Notes: a model not told the origin generated them from the letters alone. A stretch of DNA of 64,000 bases from Eulemur rufifrons (GCF_041146395.1 NC_090984.1:82719114-82783113); one strand, 5' to 3'; positions 29,301-41,939 are shown, counted from the stretch's first letter. Translations and numbers: made by a program.

Positions 29301-31129
29301 CCATCTCTCAAGAGTCACAGACTTTTGTTTCCTAATGTCTATATTTTGAAAGCCATTGTTTCTTTCTTTCTTTTTTTTTTTTTTTTAGTTTTGTTGGTTG
29401 TTTCAGGTGGGAATTTTAAATCTAGTGCCTGTTACTCCATCTTGGCTGGACATAGACTAACAAACCAAGGCTTTTGGCCCCAGATCCCATGTTCGTTCCA
29501 TAAGAAGCCTGACATGAGAGAGGATGAGTATAGTCTGACCTTTAAAAAAAAAATCTTACAAAAAAAACAAGTTTTATTCCTGTTGCTTTCTTCACTAAAT
29601 GCTTAAAACATTTTTTTTATTTTTTAAATACTTAAAAAATTCTGGGTCACTACACACCAAATTTTAAATTCCCAAATTTTGACTCTAATAGATTAAATCT
29701 ATTACTTTTGTTTCTTTATTATGAAAAGTCACAAAAAACCTGATCTCATGACAAATTTACTCGTTTGAAGAAGAGGGACAAGATGCTATTTCCTCTGTAA
29801 TTCTGGTAGTTCTTAAGTGGTTCCCTAGTACAGAGCACATAGCCATTTGATATGCAAAGCAGGACTAGTTCTTCTGATAAATCCCATCTTGTCCCCAAAC
29901 AGAAAGTGGAATCCAGGACAGTGGGATTGATGGGTCTAAGCAGAAACCCTGATGATCTACCATATACACTCAGCTGGACTTCATTAACTTTTTGAAAATG
30001 AACCTGTTAGGAAAGCTAATCTAAGTCATCCTCTAAATAAGAAAAATAGAAATTAGATTATTAAAATGAATGTGGCTGGTGTGAAGGCAAACGAAACGAA
30101 AAATGCTTTATTACTCTTCCTTATTTCAAAGCAGCCCTTTAATTAAGATTTCTTCCACCAGCAAAACTCATTTGATAAGTTTATACATCCAGTACATTTC
30201 AATTTACACTTCCAGAAAGTAACCCTTTTGCATTACAGGGAATTTATGTACAATATCCACAAAGAAGGAAATAAGGCCTAAAGGCAAAGAGAGACACCTC
30301 CGAAGGGAGGTGCGATGATTTTCCTGTCCATAGTGAACAGTAGCATTTTCCATTTCTTAGACTAGATTTAGTCTTGTCTATTTTTCTCACTAATAGCTAG
30401 TCTAAAAAATATGGTTGGAGGCATCGGGCTAGCTCTGTATTTTATCCCTCCTTGAATTCGTTGATGGAAGCAGGAGTCTGAATACCAGTAGCACTTCCCA
30501 TTGCTGGTTTCCTTGAAGATGGGGCAGCATAAGATTGATAACTGTTCAGAATATTTATTAAATTAAGATTTAACTAGGTAGCCAATGATCACTAGAACAT
30601 ACAGTACAGACCCAGCTGCGTGGCCGTCATAGAAATGGCTCAATTACACAGTTGAACAGCTGCTAGTGTCAGCCAACGACGTAGGAAAACAAAACAGTTA
30701 AAGGAGAAGAGGCAGGATTAATTTGTGGTCTAATCTTTAAGACCTCCTGCTGTCATCTTTTGCCAAACCACCAAGCCTTTACTTTTTAAAAAATGATCAC
30801 ATGCTTCCAGCCATTCTTATTAGTTCTCTTGATTTTGCAAAAATCGTAACAATCCCCAGGAGTCATTAAGAACACCTGGAGTACGTAATTTGTTCCAAGT
30901 GGGAAAAGCCTTCCCAAAGAGTTAAGAGACCAGTCCACAGATCTCTCGCCCTTTTCTTCCATGGTGGTCCTCTCACACCCCTTCCATTCTCTTCTCCCCC
31001 TTCTTCTAGCTCTCATCTTTTTCTCTCCTCTTCCCATCTTTCTCCCTTTCCTTGTCACCCTCTGGCTGCTGGATTGAGGCTGAAGATGAGGTGTCGGGGA
31101 CATCGATCTGCAACTACTGTCAAGGTATT
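29301..31129. other. Unassigned spacer, largely repeat-poor
   Basis: A T-rich run lies near 29358-29386 and short A runs near 29540-29570. The interval 30040-30330 is A/T-rich, unique-looking and not assignable to a repeat. A C/T-rich stretch (30950-31060) reads as a basic low-complexity ORF on the minus strand, which I do not accept as a gene. Confidence 0.45.
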
Positions 31130-31290
31130 TATCGAGCAATCTGCATTCATGACCTCATTTAATTGTTACAATAACCTTGAGAGGAGATATTTCTCCCCAT
31201 GATCCAGGTATAGGAATTGAAGTTTAGGAAGCTTACGTAATCTACCTAAGGTCATTGTGCTGATGATTAAGCAATTTTCTTTCTGTTTTA
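31130..31290 (-). mobile_element. Probable MIR SINE
   Basis: 'gacctcatttaattgttaca', 'ataaccttgagaggagatat' and 'cctaaggtcattgtgctga' fit a decayed reverse MIR. Confidence 0.45.
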
Positions 31291-32774
31291 AAACTACCCT
31301 TTCTCAGCTGTTTTCTCACTGCAAAAAAAAAAGACAAAAAACAAACCACCCTTTCATCCTCTGCTTGGCAATGCAGAGGCTAGGACTCTGCGAACCACAT
31401 CTCTGCTTGGTCGGCTAGCTCTCTGTTGGCATGCTAGAAGGACGCTTTGAGGCTGGATGAAGGGAAAAGGGCTTACTTGCTTCTTCCTATTTGCTTCCTG
31501 TTTCTGTCGCCATCATCCCAGTAGCGGTTTTCACCTCAGCAGCAGTAACTTTCTACCTTCTCCGAACCAGCCCCTCAGAAATACCAGCACCAGCTGGCTG
31601 GCATGCCCTGCCCAGAGGTCTGGGCCCCAGTTCTGATGGGTTCATACTTCAAGCTTTTAGGTTCTAATAACCTCATCCCCCTCTCTTTGTTCCTCTAACC
31701 TTAAGGGCAATAACTGCTTCCCCAAGTCCCTATCCTGTGGTGTCCCACTCTGCCCTTTTTACCTTTTTGGGTCACCAATACCCATTTAACCAATACCCTC
31801 CACTGAAGTTTTTTTCTGTGAAATTACTGGTTTGGTTTCTGTATTTCTGAATAATATACATAGGAGAAATAAGATTCAAAAACAAGTATGTCTGATCCCA
31901 AATCCAGGCCCTGAATTTCTACTCAGTGCTCTCCCCTCAACCCCTACCTGCATTTGCAGCCTGGCACTCAAATGACACTTTGAATCAAGTCTAATTGGGG
32001 ACTGAAGTTACAGGCTTTGGGTGCATTCCTGGGGAAAGTCCTAAACACTGTCATATTGATGACTGAAGACTCCATCCGCTGTGGCATGTCTGGAAAGCAC
32101 CTGGCAAGACAGAAGTGCATAAAATAGCCTCAGCTGAGTAAAATGGCACTCTGATTAATGTATTCCTAACAAGATCACAGAACTGACACATTTGCAAGTC
32201 ACAGAAATGATGGGAACATTTTAGCCCTCTGCATTTCTGCTGAAAATCTCATTTCTTTAAAAGCAGAACATATACATTTTTGACCTCATCTTGCCGATAA
32301 TTTCATTTTGCAGAAGGAAGAGGAAGAAACAAAAGGAACTTCTCTCTTAGATTTAATTCTGATCTACCAGGAAGAACTGGTTACTGAAGGGGAAGTGCTG
32401 GAGCCCCAGGAGCCAGGAAGTCAGAGAGCGTCTTTCTCATGGGGGATTAAAACGCCCAGAACGCCATTCTGGAAAGGCTGTGACATGTGCCCTAAATGGG
32501 CACACAGCTGTCAGAAGTGCAGAGGAAAGTGCGGTCTAATACCACAGCAGAGCAATCTGAAAGAGAAGACAGTACAAGAAGGATGAGAGGATCTCAAAAG
32601 TGAAATTCTGAGGCTATAAGAATATGGATCTTAATAGGAAGTGGAAGGAATTGGCTTTGAGAATACCAGTGTGATTGACAGAGAGCAGTTTAATGAGCTT
32701 CATTTATCAAAGGGCTGGGCAAAAAATGGAAGAAGTACACAGCAGGTGATCTGCAAATGCCTCTTTGATCCTAG
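31291..32774. other. Unassigned spacer
   Basis: The part 31560-31870 resembles old interspersed-repeat tails but I cannot name the family. At 32308-32586 there is a 92-residue ORF with several CxxC-like pairs. It has no recognised relative and no gene context, and is not called as a gene. Confidence 0.4.
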
Positions 32775-34215
32775 CACTCTCTAGAAGTGAACAACCCAAT
32801 TTGCTGCCCTCAATGTGCTCACACCCCAGTGGAGGAGACATTGGTTTATAAACCAATAAATAAACAATAAGCCAATAAATACATGAAGTAGGACAGGCAG
32901 TGTTAAGTATCACAACGTCCTATGTGGTGTATTGAAACAATTGAAATTGACAATATTCTCCCATTTGTTTACCTGCAAAAATTGCAATTTCGTGTGGCAC
33001 AAGCTACCCTTTAACACCAGGTAGTGAGACAAGGCTCTCAGAGAAGGTGGCATCTGAGCAGAGACCTGGACAAAGTGAGGGAATGAGCCTCATGAAAACT
33101 GCGGCAAGAGTGTTCCAGAATTAGGAGAAAGCAAGCTTCAAGAATTTGGGGTGGGAATGCTGGGCGTGTCCAGCCTGGTTACAGTAGAGGGATGGGGACG
33201 AAGGACAGGAAGAGGTGAGATACGAGTGGCCTACAGAGACAGATCAATAGGACCTTACATGTCCCACAGGTCATGACGAAGACTTCAGGTTCCATTCTGG
33301 GAATGACGTGAGAAGCCCTTAGAGGTAGGAGAACAGGGATGAGTTGATCGGATTAACATCTCGAAAGATCAATATTGGGAACCCTGTGAGGGCCAAGTCA
33401 GGAAGCGGTACAGCCAGTTGGGAGGCCAGTGAGGGGAGGCTGCCAGCAGGGAAGGAGGTGAGAAATGGTGGGCCTCAGGGTATACTTCCAAGGTAAAGCA
33501 GACAGGATTTGCAGATTGAATGAGATCCAATCATGGAGAAAGACACGTCAAAGAGTACAAGAGTTTTGGCCAGAGCGGCGGCATGGTGGAGCCATTTACT
33601 GTGCTAAGAAAGAGGGAAGGAGGTGAAAACTTACTTGGGTGGGAAAAAAAAACAGTTTGATTTTAGACATGTTCAATTTAACATTCTTCTTGGCCATCCA
33701 ATGTGAAAGACTGTGTAGGCAGTTGGAGACAAATTTAGAGTTTTAGGAAAAAGATAAGCAGAAGATACACATTTGGTAGAAGTCACCTAGGGCTACAGTC
33801 CCCAACCCCCAGGTTGTGGACCACCACAGAGCTCTGCACCCTCCCGGCCCTCCTGTCAGTGGAAAAATCGTCTTCCGTGCAACGTAGAAAAGTTGACGGT
33901 GGTGGTGGGGTGGGGCAGGGCAGCACACAGCAGGTGAGTGAAGAGCTTCATCTGTATTTACAGCCACTCCCCATCGCTGGCAGCACGGCCTGAGCTCTGC
34001 CTCCCTGCCCCCACCCCCAGTCCCACCTCTAGTCCATGGAAAAATTGTCTTCCATGAAACCAGTCCCTGGTGCCAAAAATGTTGGGGACCACTGGCCTAG
34101 GGAATGAGTACAGATAGAGCAGAGAAGAGGTTTAAGGACAGAGTCTCAGGGCCCTCCCAGCACAGAAGACTCAGGAGGAGCTGTCAGTGAGAGCAGAAAA
34201 AAATCATATAAATTG
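32775..34215 (-). mobile_element. L2 LINE relic, interrupted by a MER1-like element
   Basis: Reverse-strand L2 phrases run through it: 'ctcaatgtgctcacacccca', 'aaaggtcatgacgaagactt'-like, 'ttttagacatgttcaattta', 'gactgtgtaggcagttggag' and 'gtagaagtcacctaggg'. After the MER1 copy at 33793-34094 it continues 'gaatgagtacagatagagca', 'gacagagtctcagggccctc'. The continuation on both sides shows one L2 copy split by a later insertion. Confidence 0.75.
33793..34094 (+). mobile_element. MER1-like hAT-Charlie DNA transposon
   Basis: About 300 bp. The left end is ctacagtccccaacccccag. The right end is tgttggggaccactg, an imperfect inverted repeat of the left. The interior has 'ccatggaaaaattgtcttcc' and 'agtccctggtgccaaaaat'. 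The flanks ACCTAGGG (33785-33792) and GCCTAGGG (34095-34102) form an 8-bp duplication with one mismatch. It is related to the shorter copy at 212-362. Confidence 0.88.
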
Positions 34216-35124
34216 TGATTCCAAGCCCCAGTCCTTGCCACAGCCTTATTCAGAGGAGGAATCCATCAGAGTTCTAGGGAAAGTTAGAGAAGGATCCGCA
34301 GCAGAGTCCTCTGGCACGGGTTCAAATCAACATATGTCCCTCCAGTGAGAAAGAGCCCTGCACGACCCCCTCCTCCACCTCCTCCTCCCACTCCAAGTGA
34401 TAAAATTGTCAGTGCTACAGACCAAAGTGAGCAAGTCTGTCAGCCCAGATGTTTGAAGTATAAAAAGGCCTCTTGCCTTTCAAATGTCCACAACAATTAT
34501 AACTAACAAATCCTAATCAAAGTGCTCCCTGGAGTTCCTTAGAAAGCCACTTACTTCCCAGGGTGTGAAAAGGTCTTGGTACAAGAAAAGCCAGAGGACA
34601 GATTCTTAGATGGATCTTAGCAAATATGCTAAAAGGCTAAAGACTAAACTAATAAGACTGAAGCAGAGAAGAAACAGGAGAATCCAACTGGTCTATAAAA
34701 ACTGGGGTAAATTACAAATAAAGGTCTGGGTAGTTCTGTTTGGGGACTACCTCTAGAATACAGGTACAAACCAAACGGAAAAGAAGTCCTCTTGAAGAGA
34801 ACATGTCTCTGTTGCTCTGGCAATTGGATGTGTCACCAGGATTTGCTGAGCAATGCCCATATGCCCCTCTGGCTACAGAGCTGTGTTGGGGGAGATCTGC
34901 CCCTCCCCCACCTCCCAGCGATACTAGGCAGAATAAGAGACTCACAGCAAGAGAGGGGCCAATTAGTAATGTCAATCAAATCTGCCTCCTGATTCAGCAT
35001 GTTTTCACCAGTCACAAATTAATGTTTTCATTTTAAGTATCTCTGTAAACGGATGGATTGATCGATAGATAAATAGATACATGCAGGTCTTCAGGTTATG
35101 TGATTTGTATAAAAGCTATTCAGA
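34216..35124. other. Unassigned spacer
   Basis: No gene or clear repeat. A short GATA/GATAAATAGATA-type run lies near 35055-35080. Confidence 0.4.
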
Positions 35125-35790
35125 ATGGATGGGTTTAAAATATAGTGTTCACCTTGTACGTTGCTTGTGGGAATGTAAAATGGTGCAGTGGCTGAGGAAA
35201 ACAGTATGGCACTTCCTCAAAAAATTAGCCATAGAATCACTGTCTGACCCAGCTATTCCATTTCTGGGCATATACCCAAAAGAAGGAAAAAACAGAGCTT
35301 CGAACAGATATTTGTACACTCATGTTCATAGCAGCATTATTCACAATAGCCAAAATGTGGAAGCAACCCAAGTGTCTAAGGACAGATGAATGGATAAACA
35401 CAATACGGTATATACATACAAGGAAATATTATTCAGCCTTAAAAGGAAAGGAAATTCTGACACATACTGCAACATAGACGAGACTTGTAGACATTATGCT
35501 GAGTGAATTAAGCCAGACACAAAAGGACAAATACTGCATGATTCCACTTACATGTAGTATCTAGATTAGTCAAATTTGTGGAGTCAGAAACTAGAATGCT
35601 GGTTGTCAGGGATGGGTGGGAGGGGGTAATGAAAAGTTATTGTTTAATGGGTACAGAGTTTCAGTTTATGAACATGAAAAAGTTCTGGACATGGAAGATG
35701 GTGATGGTTGTACAACGTGAATGTAAGTAATGTCACTGAATTGTACATTTAAAAATGGATAAAATGGTAAAAAAAAAAATGGTGATCAAA
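35125..35790 (+). mobile_element. LINE-1 (L1M-type) 3' end
   Basis: Plus-strand phrases: 'gcttgtgggaatgtaaaatg', 'ccagctattccatttctggg', 'catagcagcattattcacaa', 'gaatggataaacacaatacg', 'ttaagccagacacaaaagga', 'ggtgatggttgtacaacgtg', 'ctgaattgtacatttaaaaa'. It ends in an A-rich tail near 35770-35780. No frame survives. Confidence 0.92.
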
Positions 35791-37424
35791 GATTACATTG
35801 TTAAGAAAGATTATTCACTGGGTAATAGTCTCTAAAAGAATTATTAAAATTGCTTAGCTGGAAACAAAATCATGTAATATTAAAGAGGCTGTCTTTTTTT
35901 AAAGTGCAGGGGTGTATGTATGTGAAAGTTGGTGTGTATGTGTCAGCACACGTAATAACTTTTGCGTGGATTAAATTCAAGAATTTTTCTATTTCTTCCT
36001 TTTGTGTATGTGAGAGCTATACATTTATCAATGAAAAATTATGAATCTCAGTATAATAGCTGGAGGAGAATGTATTTTCAGGTTTGCTGGAGACCAAAAA
36101 AAAAAAAAAAAAAAAAACTGGACTTTAAATAATTAAGCCAAAATCATTGTATTAATTAGCTTATATCCTTAATCACTAATTTCATTTTTTATATTTCCCT
36201 TGACTTTCGGGGGAGAAATAGTCTTTGTCTCCAAAGCGGGCTTTAGTGACCTATGGGTTTGAAAAGCAACCAGAGATAAGGAGACAAAGCTATTTAAATG
36301 GCACCATGCCAGCAATCCTTAGTTAATTGAAAGCTTTTATGGTTTTGGCTTCAGGCCAGTGCTTTTCTCCTCCACTGGGCTATCATATGGGCAAGGGAGA
36401 GTAGCGGCTTTGTTTCCCTTTTTTTAATGAAAGCATTCAGTAATTTTGAAAGTTTTATAAAATTAAAAGTTAAAAGGTAGTAAAAACAAATATTCTAACA
36501 GAATTCAAATCTGGTTTTATTTCAGCTGAGGGATTGTCTAGGAAAGTCCATGTGAAATCAGGAATAAATTTCTACTGGCAAAGTTTGTTAGTGGTAGCTA
36601 TACAATTTCCACGAAATGCAAAATGAGGGGTGTGGAATGGCATGTTATCACGGTGCAGAAGCAACCTCATTTTCTCTGTTGGAACCCATATAAAATATCT
36701 GAGACTATTCAAACATATAGGTGAAAATTGCATGCAAAAATATTTGAAAAATATTGAGCTAATATAATACGAATGTAGGCGTCTAACTGAAATGTGAATT
36801 CCACATTTCGTGAATGTGGAATTATAACTGAGGTACGGTAACTCACTTATAGATATGTTTATTATAATTGAAATTTAAGGACTCAGACCACACTGTAAAA
36901 GCTTACAAAGAATTCATTCTATGTAAACTTTCCGAGTAAGAAAATAACCATGTGTGTATTTCACTAATGTATTTTAATATGCATTGTAATCACATTCCCA
37001 AGTGCCTTGAAGTAATCAAATTAAAGTTAAAGATTATTCTGAGACCGCCCCTCCCCCAGTAGTACAGCTTCCTTTGTCATTGGTTTGGTCTAAAGATGGA
37101 ATATCTGCCGACAGCAAACCATTTGAGCAGGGCTTGATTCGCCTAGCAGGTTATACTTCTACATTTAAAATTTCTGAAAAAATGAAGTCCCTTATTTTAT
37201 ATCTTTACAATTAAATAAAACATTCTTCATTTTTTTTAAAAAGGAATGAGGATGAATTAGCACAGGCTCAAAAATAAAGTGAAAGAATGTTACCCTAAAA
37301 ATTCAAACATTAGAAAGTCTCCATGGGGGTTGGCGTGAGAGAAGAAGGATGTCTTTACACAGCAAAGGAAATAAAAAAGAACATAAGGGAAAAAAACTGT
37401 AAGATTTAAAAATAAAGAATAGAT
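35791..37424. other. Unassigned A/T-rich spacer
   Basis: A poly(A) of about 22 bases lies at 36096-36117. From 36120 to 37120 the sequence looks unique, with several TAATTA/TTAAT-type cores and a short hairpin at 36797-36823. No gene is seen. Confidence 0.45.
36797..36823. repeat. Short perfect inverted repeat (11-bp arms, 5-bp loop)
   Basis: AATTCCACATT at 36797-36807 is matched by AATGTGGAATT at 36813-36823 around TCGTG. A third related copy, AATGTGAATT, overlaps on the left (36791-36800). Confidence 0.9.
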
Positions 37425-38260
37425 AATTGATAATTCACAAAAGATGATATCCAAATGGCCAAGCAATATATGAAAAGATGTTCATCTGCATTTGTCAGAA
37501 GGAAGATGTAAATTAAGACCACACTGCAATACCACTACATACCCACAAGGATGGCTAAAAAGAAAAAGACAGAAAATATCAAGTGTTGGTGACAATGTGG
37601 AGCAAATGGAATTCTTTTATTATACAATAATCATGAATATGTAAACTGCCACAACCACTTTGGAAACCTGTTTGGCATTATGCTATACTAAAGTAGAACA
37701 TATACATTATTTATAACCCAGCAATTCCACTCCTGGGAGCCAACAACAATGCATACGTGTGTTACATTTGCTCACCAAAAGACATTTACAAGAATGTTTA
37801 TAACAGCACGATTTGAAATAGCCCCCGAGTGGAAACTGCACAAATGTTCATCAACAGTAGGATGGATAAAGTATGGTAGATTCGCACGATGTAACACTGT
37901 ACAGAAACAGGAGGGAGGGATATAGAAGCTAACAAGCAACAACATAAATGAATCTCACAAAGATAATGTTGAGTGGCAGAAGCCAGACACAAATGAATAC
38001 ACAGCATATGATTCCATTTGTTGAAATTACAAAAGTGAGAAAAACTTATCTGCTGTTAAGAGAATGACTCTTGGTCGAGAGCTGAGGTTCTAACTGAAAG
38101 GGAGTCCAAGGGGATTTCTGGCTGTTAGTCATGTTCAGTGTCTCAATCTAGGTGCTAATTAAACAGGTGTGGTCAAGTTTTTAAAATTCATCAATTTGCA
38201 CACTTATGATAAATGTACTTTCCTGTATGTATATTTCCATAAAATGTTAAAACAATAGGA
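37425..38260 (+). mobile_element. LINE-1 (L1M-type) 3' region
   Basis: 'ggccaagcaatatatgaaaa', 'agaccacactgcaataccac', 'cagcaattccactcctggga', 'aacataaatgaatctcacaa', 'ggcagaagccagacacaaat' and 'aattcatcaatttgcacact' follow LINE-1 order in plus orientation. Decayed. Confidence 0.88.
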
Positions 38261-38484
38261 GGGAATAAAAAAATGACACTACTAACAGCAAAATATAAAA
38301 ATGGGTTCTATAACATGGTCATGCTAGGGGCCATATGCCCTGAAGATTTCCATGGTCCCGTGAGGGGAGGCTGGGTTTTGTTTTTCTTTTCTGAGAGCTG
38401 TTGCTACTCTCTGATAGTACCAACCAACACATCCTAGACCTCTGCACTATTTGTATTTCATTCCAGGACACTTGAACTAAGAGT

Positions 38485-38520
38485 AAAGAAGGAAGGAAGG
38501 AAGAAAGAAGAAAAAAGGAC
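38485..38520. repeat. (GGAA)n-like purine run
   Basis: Short imperfect AAGG/GAAA tract. Confidence 0.8.
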
Positions 38521-38878
38521 AGCATGACCACCACACTTTCCCATGAAAGTTCTCCCTGATGGATATATTGCTTGCAAGTCACGTAAGTCACCCTAAAACT
38601 TAGCATGCAGGCAGTAATAAACCTCAAAAGCTCTTTTATTGGGTGTGGGGATAATATCTGAAGTTCTGGGCAGCATTGTAACTCACATACAGGATTTAGT
38701 GTGATAATACATAACACAAAATGTCAAATTCAGTAATGGCATATACATGTCATGTATACGTACATATAAGTATGTGTGAAAGAGTAGGAAACTTACCTAT
38801 GTAACAAGGTATTTTAAAACAAAGAGAAGGAACCAGAGCAGGTAATTGAAAGTATCAATATGAGCTAATGCCCTATGG

Positions 38879-39092
38879 TGAGTTTCTTAACCTCAGCACT
38901 ATTGATATTTGGAACTGAATAATTCTTTGTGGGCTGTCCTGTGTTTGTAGGATGCTTGGCAGCATCCCTCACCTCTACCCATGGGATGCCAGCCATGTGA
39001 CTCCCTTCTGCCCCTCATCATGACAAGTAAAGATGTCTCTGGACCTTTCCAAATGCCTCCTAGGGGTCAAAATCATCCTGCTGAAAACCATG
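38879..39092 (-). mobile_element. MER20-like hAT-Charlie element
   Basis: Reverse-orientation phrases: 'cctcagcactattgatattt', 'ataattctttgtgggctgtc', 'atgcttggcagcatccctca', 'cctctacccatgggatgcca' and 'aaatcatcctgctgaaaacc'. The 8-bp flanks CCCTATGG (38871-38878) and CTCTATGG (39093-39100) fit a hAT target duplication with one mismatch. Near full length for the family. Confidence 0.88.
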
Positions 39093-39484
39093 CTCTATGG
39101 TACTCTCTTTCTTTGGTTCTGTCACTCCTGCAGCCAAATAGTCATTGTCATGTCCAGAGTATAGCTTTCACCCCTGATCCATTTCATGATTTTCACTGAA
39201 GGGAACCAGAGCTCCTTGGAGGATGTTGGAACTAGTCTTAGGGACAAGAAAAAAGCAAGGTCAGATGAACACGTTTTAATGCTGTCAGAAAGCAAAAAGG
39301 TTATTGGAGAGGTCTAGATTAGTATTTTAAAAAAAGAGATTCTCTCCAGTAAGGTAGAGGAAAGCTAGAGAGACTTATAATAATAATGAATAGTAACAAT
39401 ACTAGTAAAGTCAATTGGAATAAGTTGTATCTACCAAAAGCATTATGATATGACAATAGGCCTGTAATATAAAATGACTACAGG

Positions 39485-40130
39485 CTAAAATTTTAAAAAT
39501 TGGATAATACCGACTGTTGGAGATGCTGTATGAGAGCAACTGGAACTCTCATACATTGCCGGTAGGAACATGAATTGATAGAGCCATTTTGGAAACAGTC
39601 GCCAGTATTTGCTAAAACTAATCATATGCCCTCCTCATGACCTAGCAATTCCACTCCTAGACATATGCCCAAGAGAATTGAGTGTATGTGACACCAAAGA
39701 CACATACAAAATTATTCACAGAAGCTTTACTTATAATAGCCAAAAAACTGGAAACAACCCAAATGTCCATCAACATTAGAATAAACTGTTGTATATATGC
39801 ATTCGTTAGAAAACTATACAAACTACTATATGACATCAAAGAATCACAGACATATTCAGCAAAAACACAGATGTATAGAAGTACACATTATATGATCTTA
39901 TTTACATGAAGTTCAAGAGCAAGCACAGCTAGTCCATGGTGATTGAAGTCAGGAGAGGGGTTACCTCTGAGGAGGGGTTCTGGGGTGCTAAAATGTTCTA
40001 TATCTTGCTGGTGGTGTACCCAGGTAGGTGCCCTTGTAAAAATTCATCAAACTTTACACTTAAGATTAGTGTACTTTACTGGATGTACGTCATATCTCAA
40101 TAAAAAGTAAAAAAATAAAACCAAACAGGA
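39485..40130 (+). mobile_element. LINE-1 (L1M-type) 3' end
   Basis: 'aactctcatacattgccggt', 'cctagcaattccactcctag', 'ggaaacaacccaaatgtcca', 'ttacctctgaggaggggttc', 'aattcatcaaactttacact' and an A-rich tail. It is a separate copy from the one at 37425, because the same 3' segment occurs in both. Confidence 0.9.
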
Positions 40131-40959
40131 AAAAAATAACAACTTGAATGTGCAGCCAGGGTTGAAAACCCTTGTTCTGTAGCCTCTGGCCTCAAAAGGG
40201 CATTTAACAAACAGGTCACACTCAGCTTTGTTTATGGGATTTACCTTTTCCTTCTTATGTCTCTGAAATCCTTCTTTCAGTGGTCCCCCATGGAAATTGT
40301 CCTTCCTGTTTATTAATCTCCACTGGCCTGGCAGCAGTGGAAAGGAGTGAATTAAATGCTTTATTAAACTACTTCTAACTTCTATTTTGACTGATAAGAA
40401 TTTCTTATGCAATGATACCACTGGAAAGGATAACTTACATGTGACATTTATCTGTGTTTTTCCTTTCCTGTGATATTTTCCAAACTGCAGTGTGGCCGAT
40501 GAGTTGCTTTTTTGTCATATTGCACAGTGAAGAGGTTTCGTAGCATCAGAAGCTGAAAGTGAAATTCATTTTAAAATATCTATCCCTGCCTTCAAATTAT
40601 GGTCACTGCTCTCCAACCGGGAAGCCAATTACATTACAGCCGTAGCTGCAGCATGTTCTTAATAAAGTGCCACATCTCAGTAGGGAACAAGGTTGGGCTG
40701 CCATTCCCGGCCCAAGGCTGGCTGGTAGGGGCTTCTCAATCCTGCCCAATGCCAGTATCTGAAATGAAAACCAGTGAGTAAATCTTACCTTCAGATTGAA
40801 GATTCCCCTCTGGTTCCTGCAATGAACTGCAATCCTGTTCAAGATTGAGATTATAAAATTCTCAAGACTTCCACTATTCAAGGTTGGAAACTTCTTTTCC
40901 AAGTAATGGGTTCATCCCTGACCCTAGAAAATACCCTTTTTCTTATTTCAACAATACTC
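40131..40959. other. Unassigned spacer
   Basis: No gene or clear repeat recognised. Short ORFs are not supported. Confidence 0.4.
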
Positions 40960-41110
40960 CTCACAAGCTACTCTGCACTAGGCACTGTGGTCAGGATACA
41001 AAGCAAATGAGGCCCAGCTTTTACCCTCAAGGGGCTTATCGGGGGCGCATGGCACCTGCAAAAGGAAATGTACTATGGCATAGACATGTCAAGAGGTTGA
41101 AAAAAAAGGG
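40960..41110 (-). mobile_element. L2 LINE 3' fragment
   Basis: 'ctctgcactaggcactgtgg', 'tcaggatacaaagcaaatga' and 'ttaccctcaaggggcttatc' follow the reverse L2 3' end. Confidence 0.55.
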
Positions 41111-41529
41111 AGTTCAAACAAACTGCCCTGAGAGTTAGAGTGGTTGAGATCACTTCAGATTAGAAGAAAATAACCAGAAGTTCGCCCTCCCCTCCTTGCC
41201 AGTCTCCACCCATGTGCATTTAAATAAAGAGCAGTTAGAGGGCAACAATAATCGAAAAGCAATTCAAACCCTACTGGGACCTCTTGGAGAATGGCAAAGG
41301 GAATACAAGAAGAGATTGGCTACGGCAAATTCCGCATCCCCTCCATCTCTCTCTCCACACACTCTGGGTGCAGAGTGGGAGAGGCTGTGACCACCCTAGG
41401 CTAAATATTCTTGTCCTGTTGCCGATGGCTTAGGTCATCCTTTACCGCAAGCCTTTGATGTTGTTGCTACCCCTTTCTCTCCTCCCATCACAGCAATAAA
41501 AATTCTAAGATCTGGCGCTTAGATGGTAC

Positions 41530-41720
41530 TGATGATGTGGTTAGTGAATATTTTACCTTCATTTAACTTTCACAACCACCCTATGAGGGGGATGTAATGC
41601 ATGTCCATTTTATAGATGAAGAAACCAAAGCACAGAGGAGTCAGGTAGCCTTTGGGATTCACACAGCTGGCACGTGGTAGACCCAGACCAAGCCTGCACT
41701 CCCCGCCCATGCCGGGTTGT
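41530..41720 (-). mobile_element. MIR SINE
   Basis: 'tcacaaccaccctatgaggg', 'tgtccattttatagatgaag', 'aaaccaaagcacagaggagt' and 'cacacagctggcacgtggta' give the reverse MIR in order. Confidence 0.8.
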
Positions 41721-41939
41721 AAGTGTGAGCACTGTGGCCGGGGAAGGTGCAGTGCCCTGGACTACTAATCCCGCGTCTAGACGGTGGCGGTCCAGGGCAC
41801 TGCTCCTGAAGAAAGGCTGCCGTGACCACAGGAGCTCACGCTTACAATCCATACTCTCAGCCCCAAAGTATTTCTTAATGTTAGTGTGTTGTCTTGGATT
41901 TTTATTAATATCTATTGATGTCTGCATGTGTGCCACCTC

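Noticed and set aside
32308..32586. 92-residue ORF with CxxC-like pairs (CDMCPKW...CQKCRGKC)
   Set aside because: It looks like a zinc ribbon at first, but no relative is recognised, it begins in A/T-rich spacer and no gene structure surrounds it. Conservation data would be needed.
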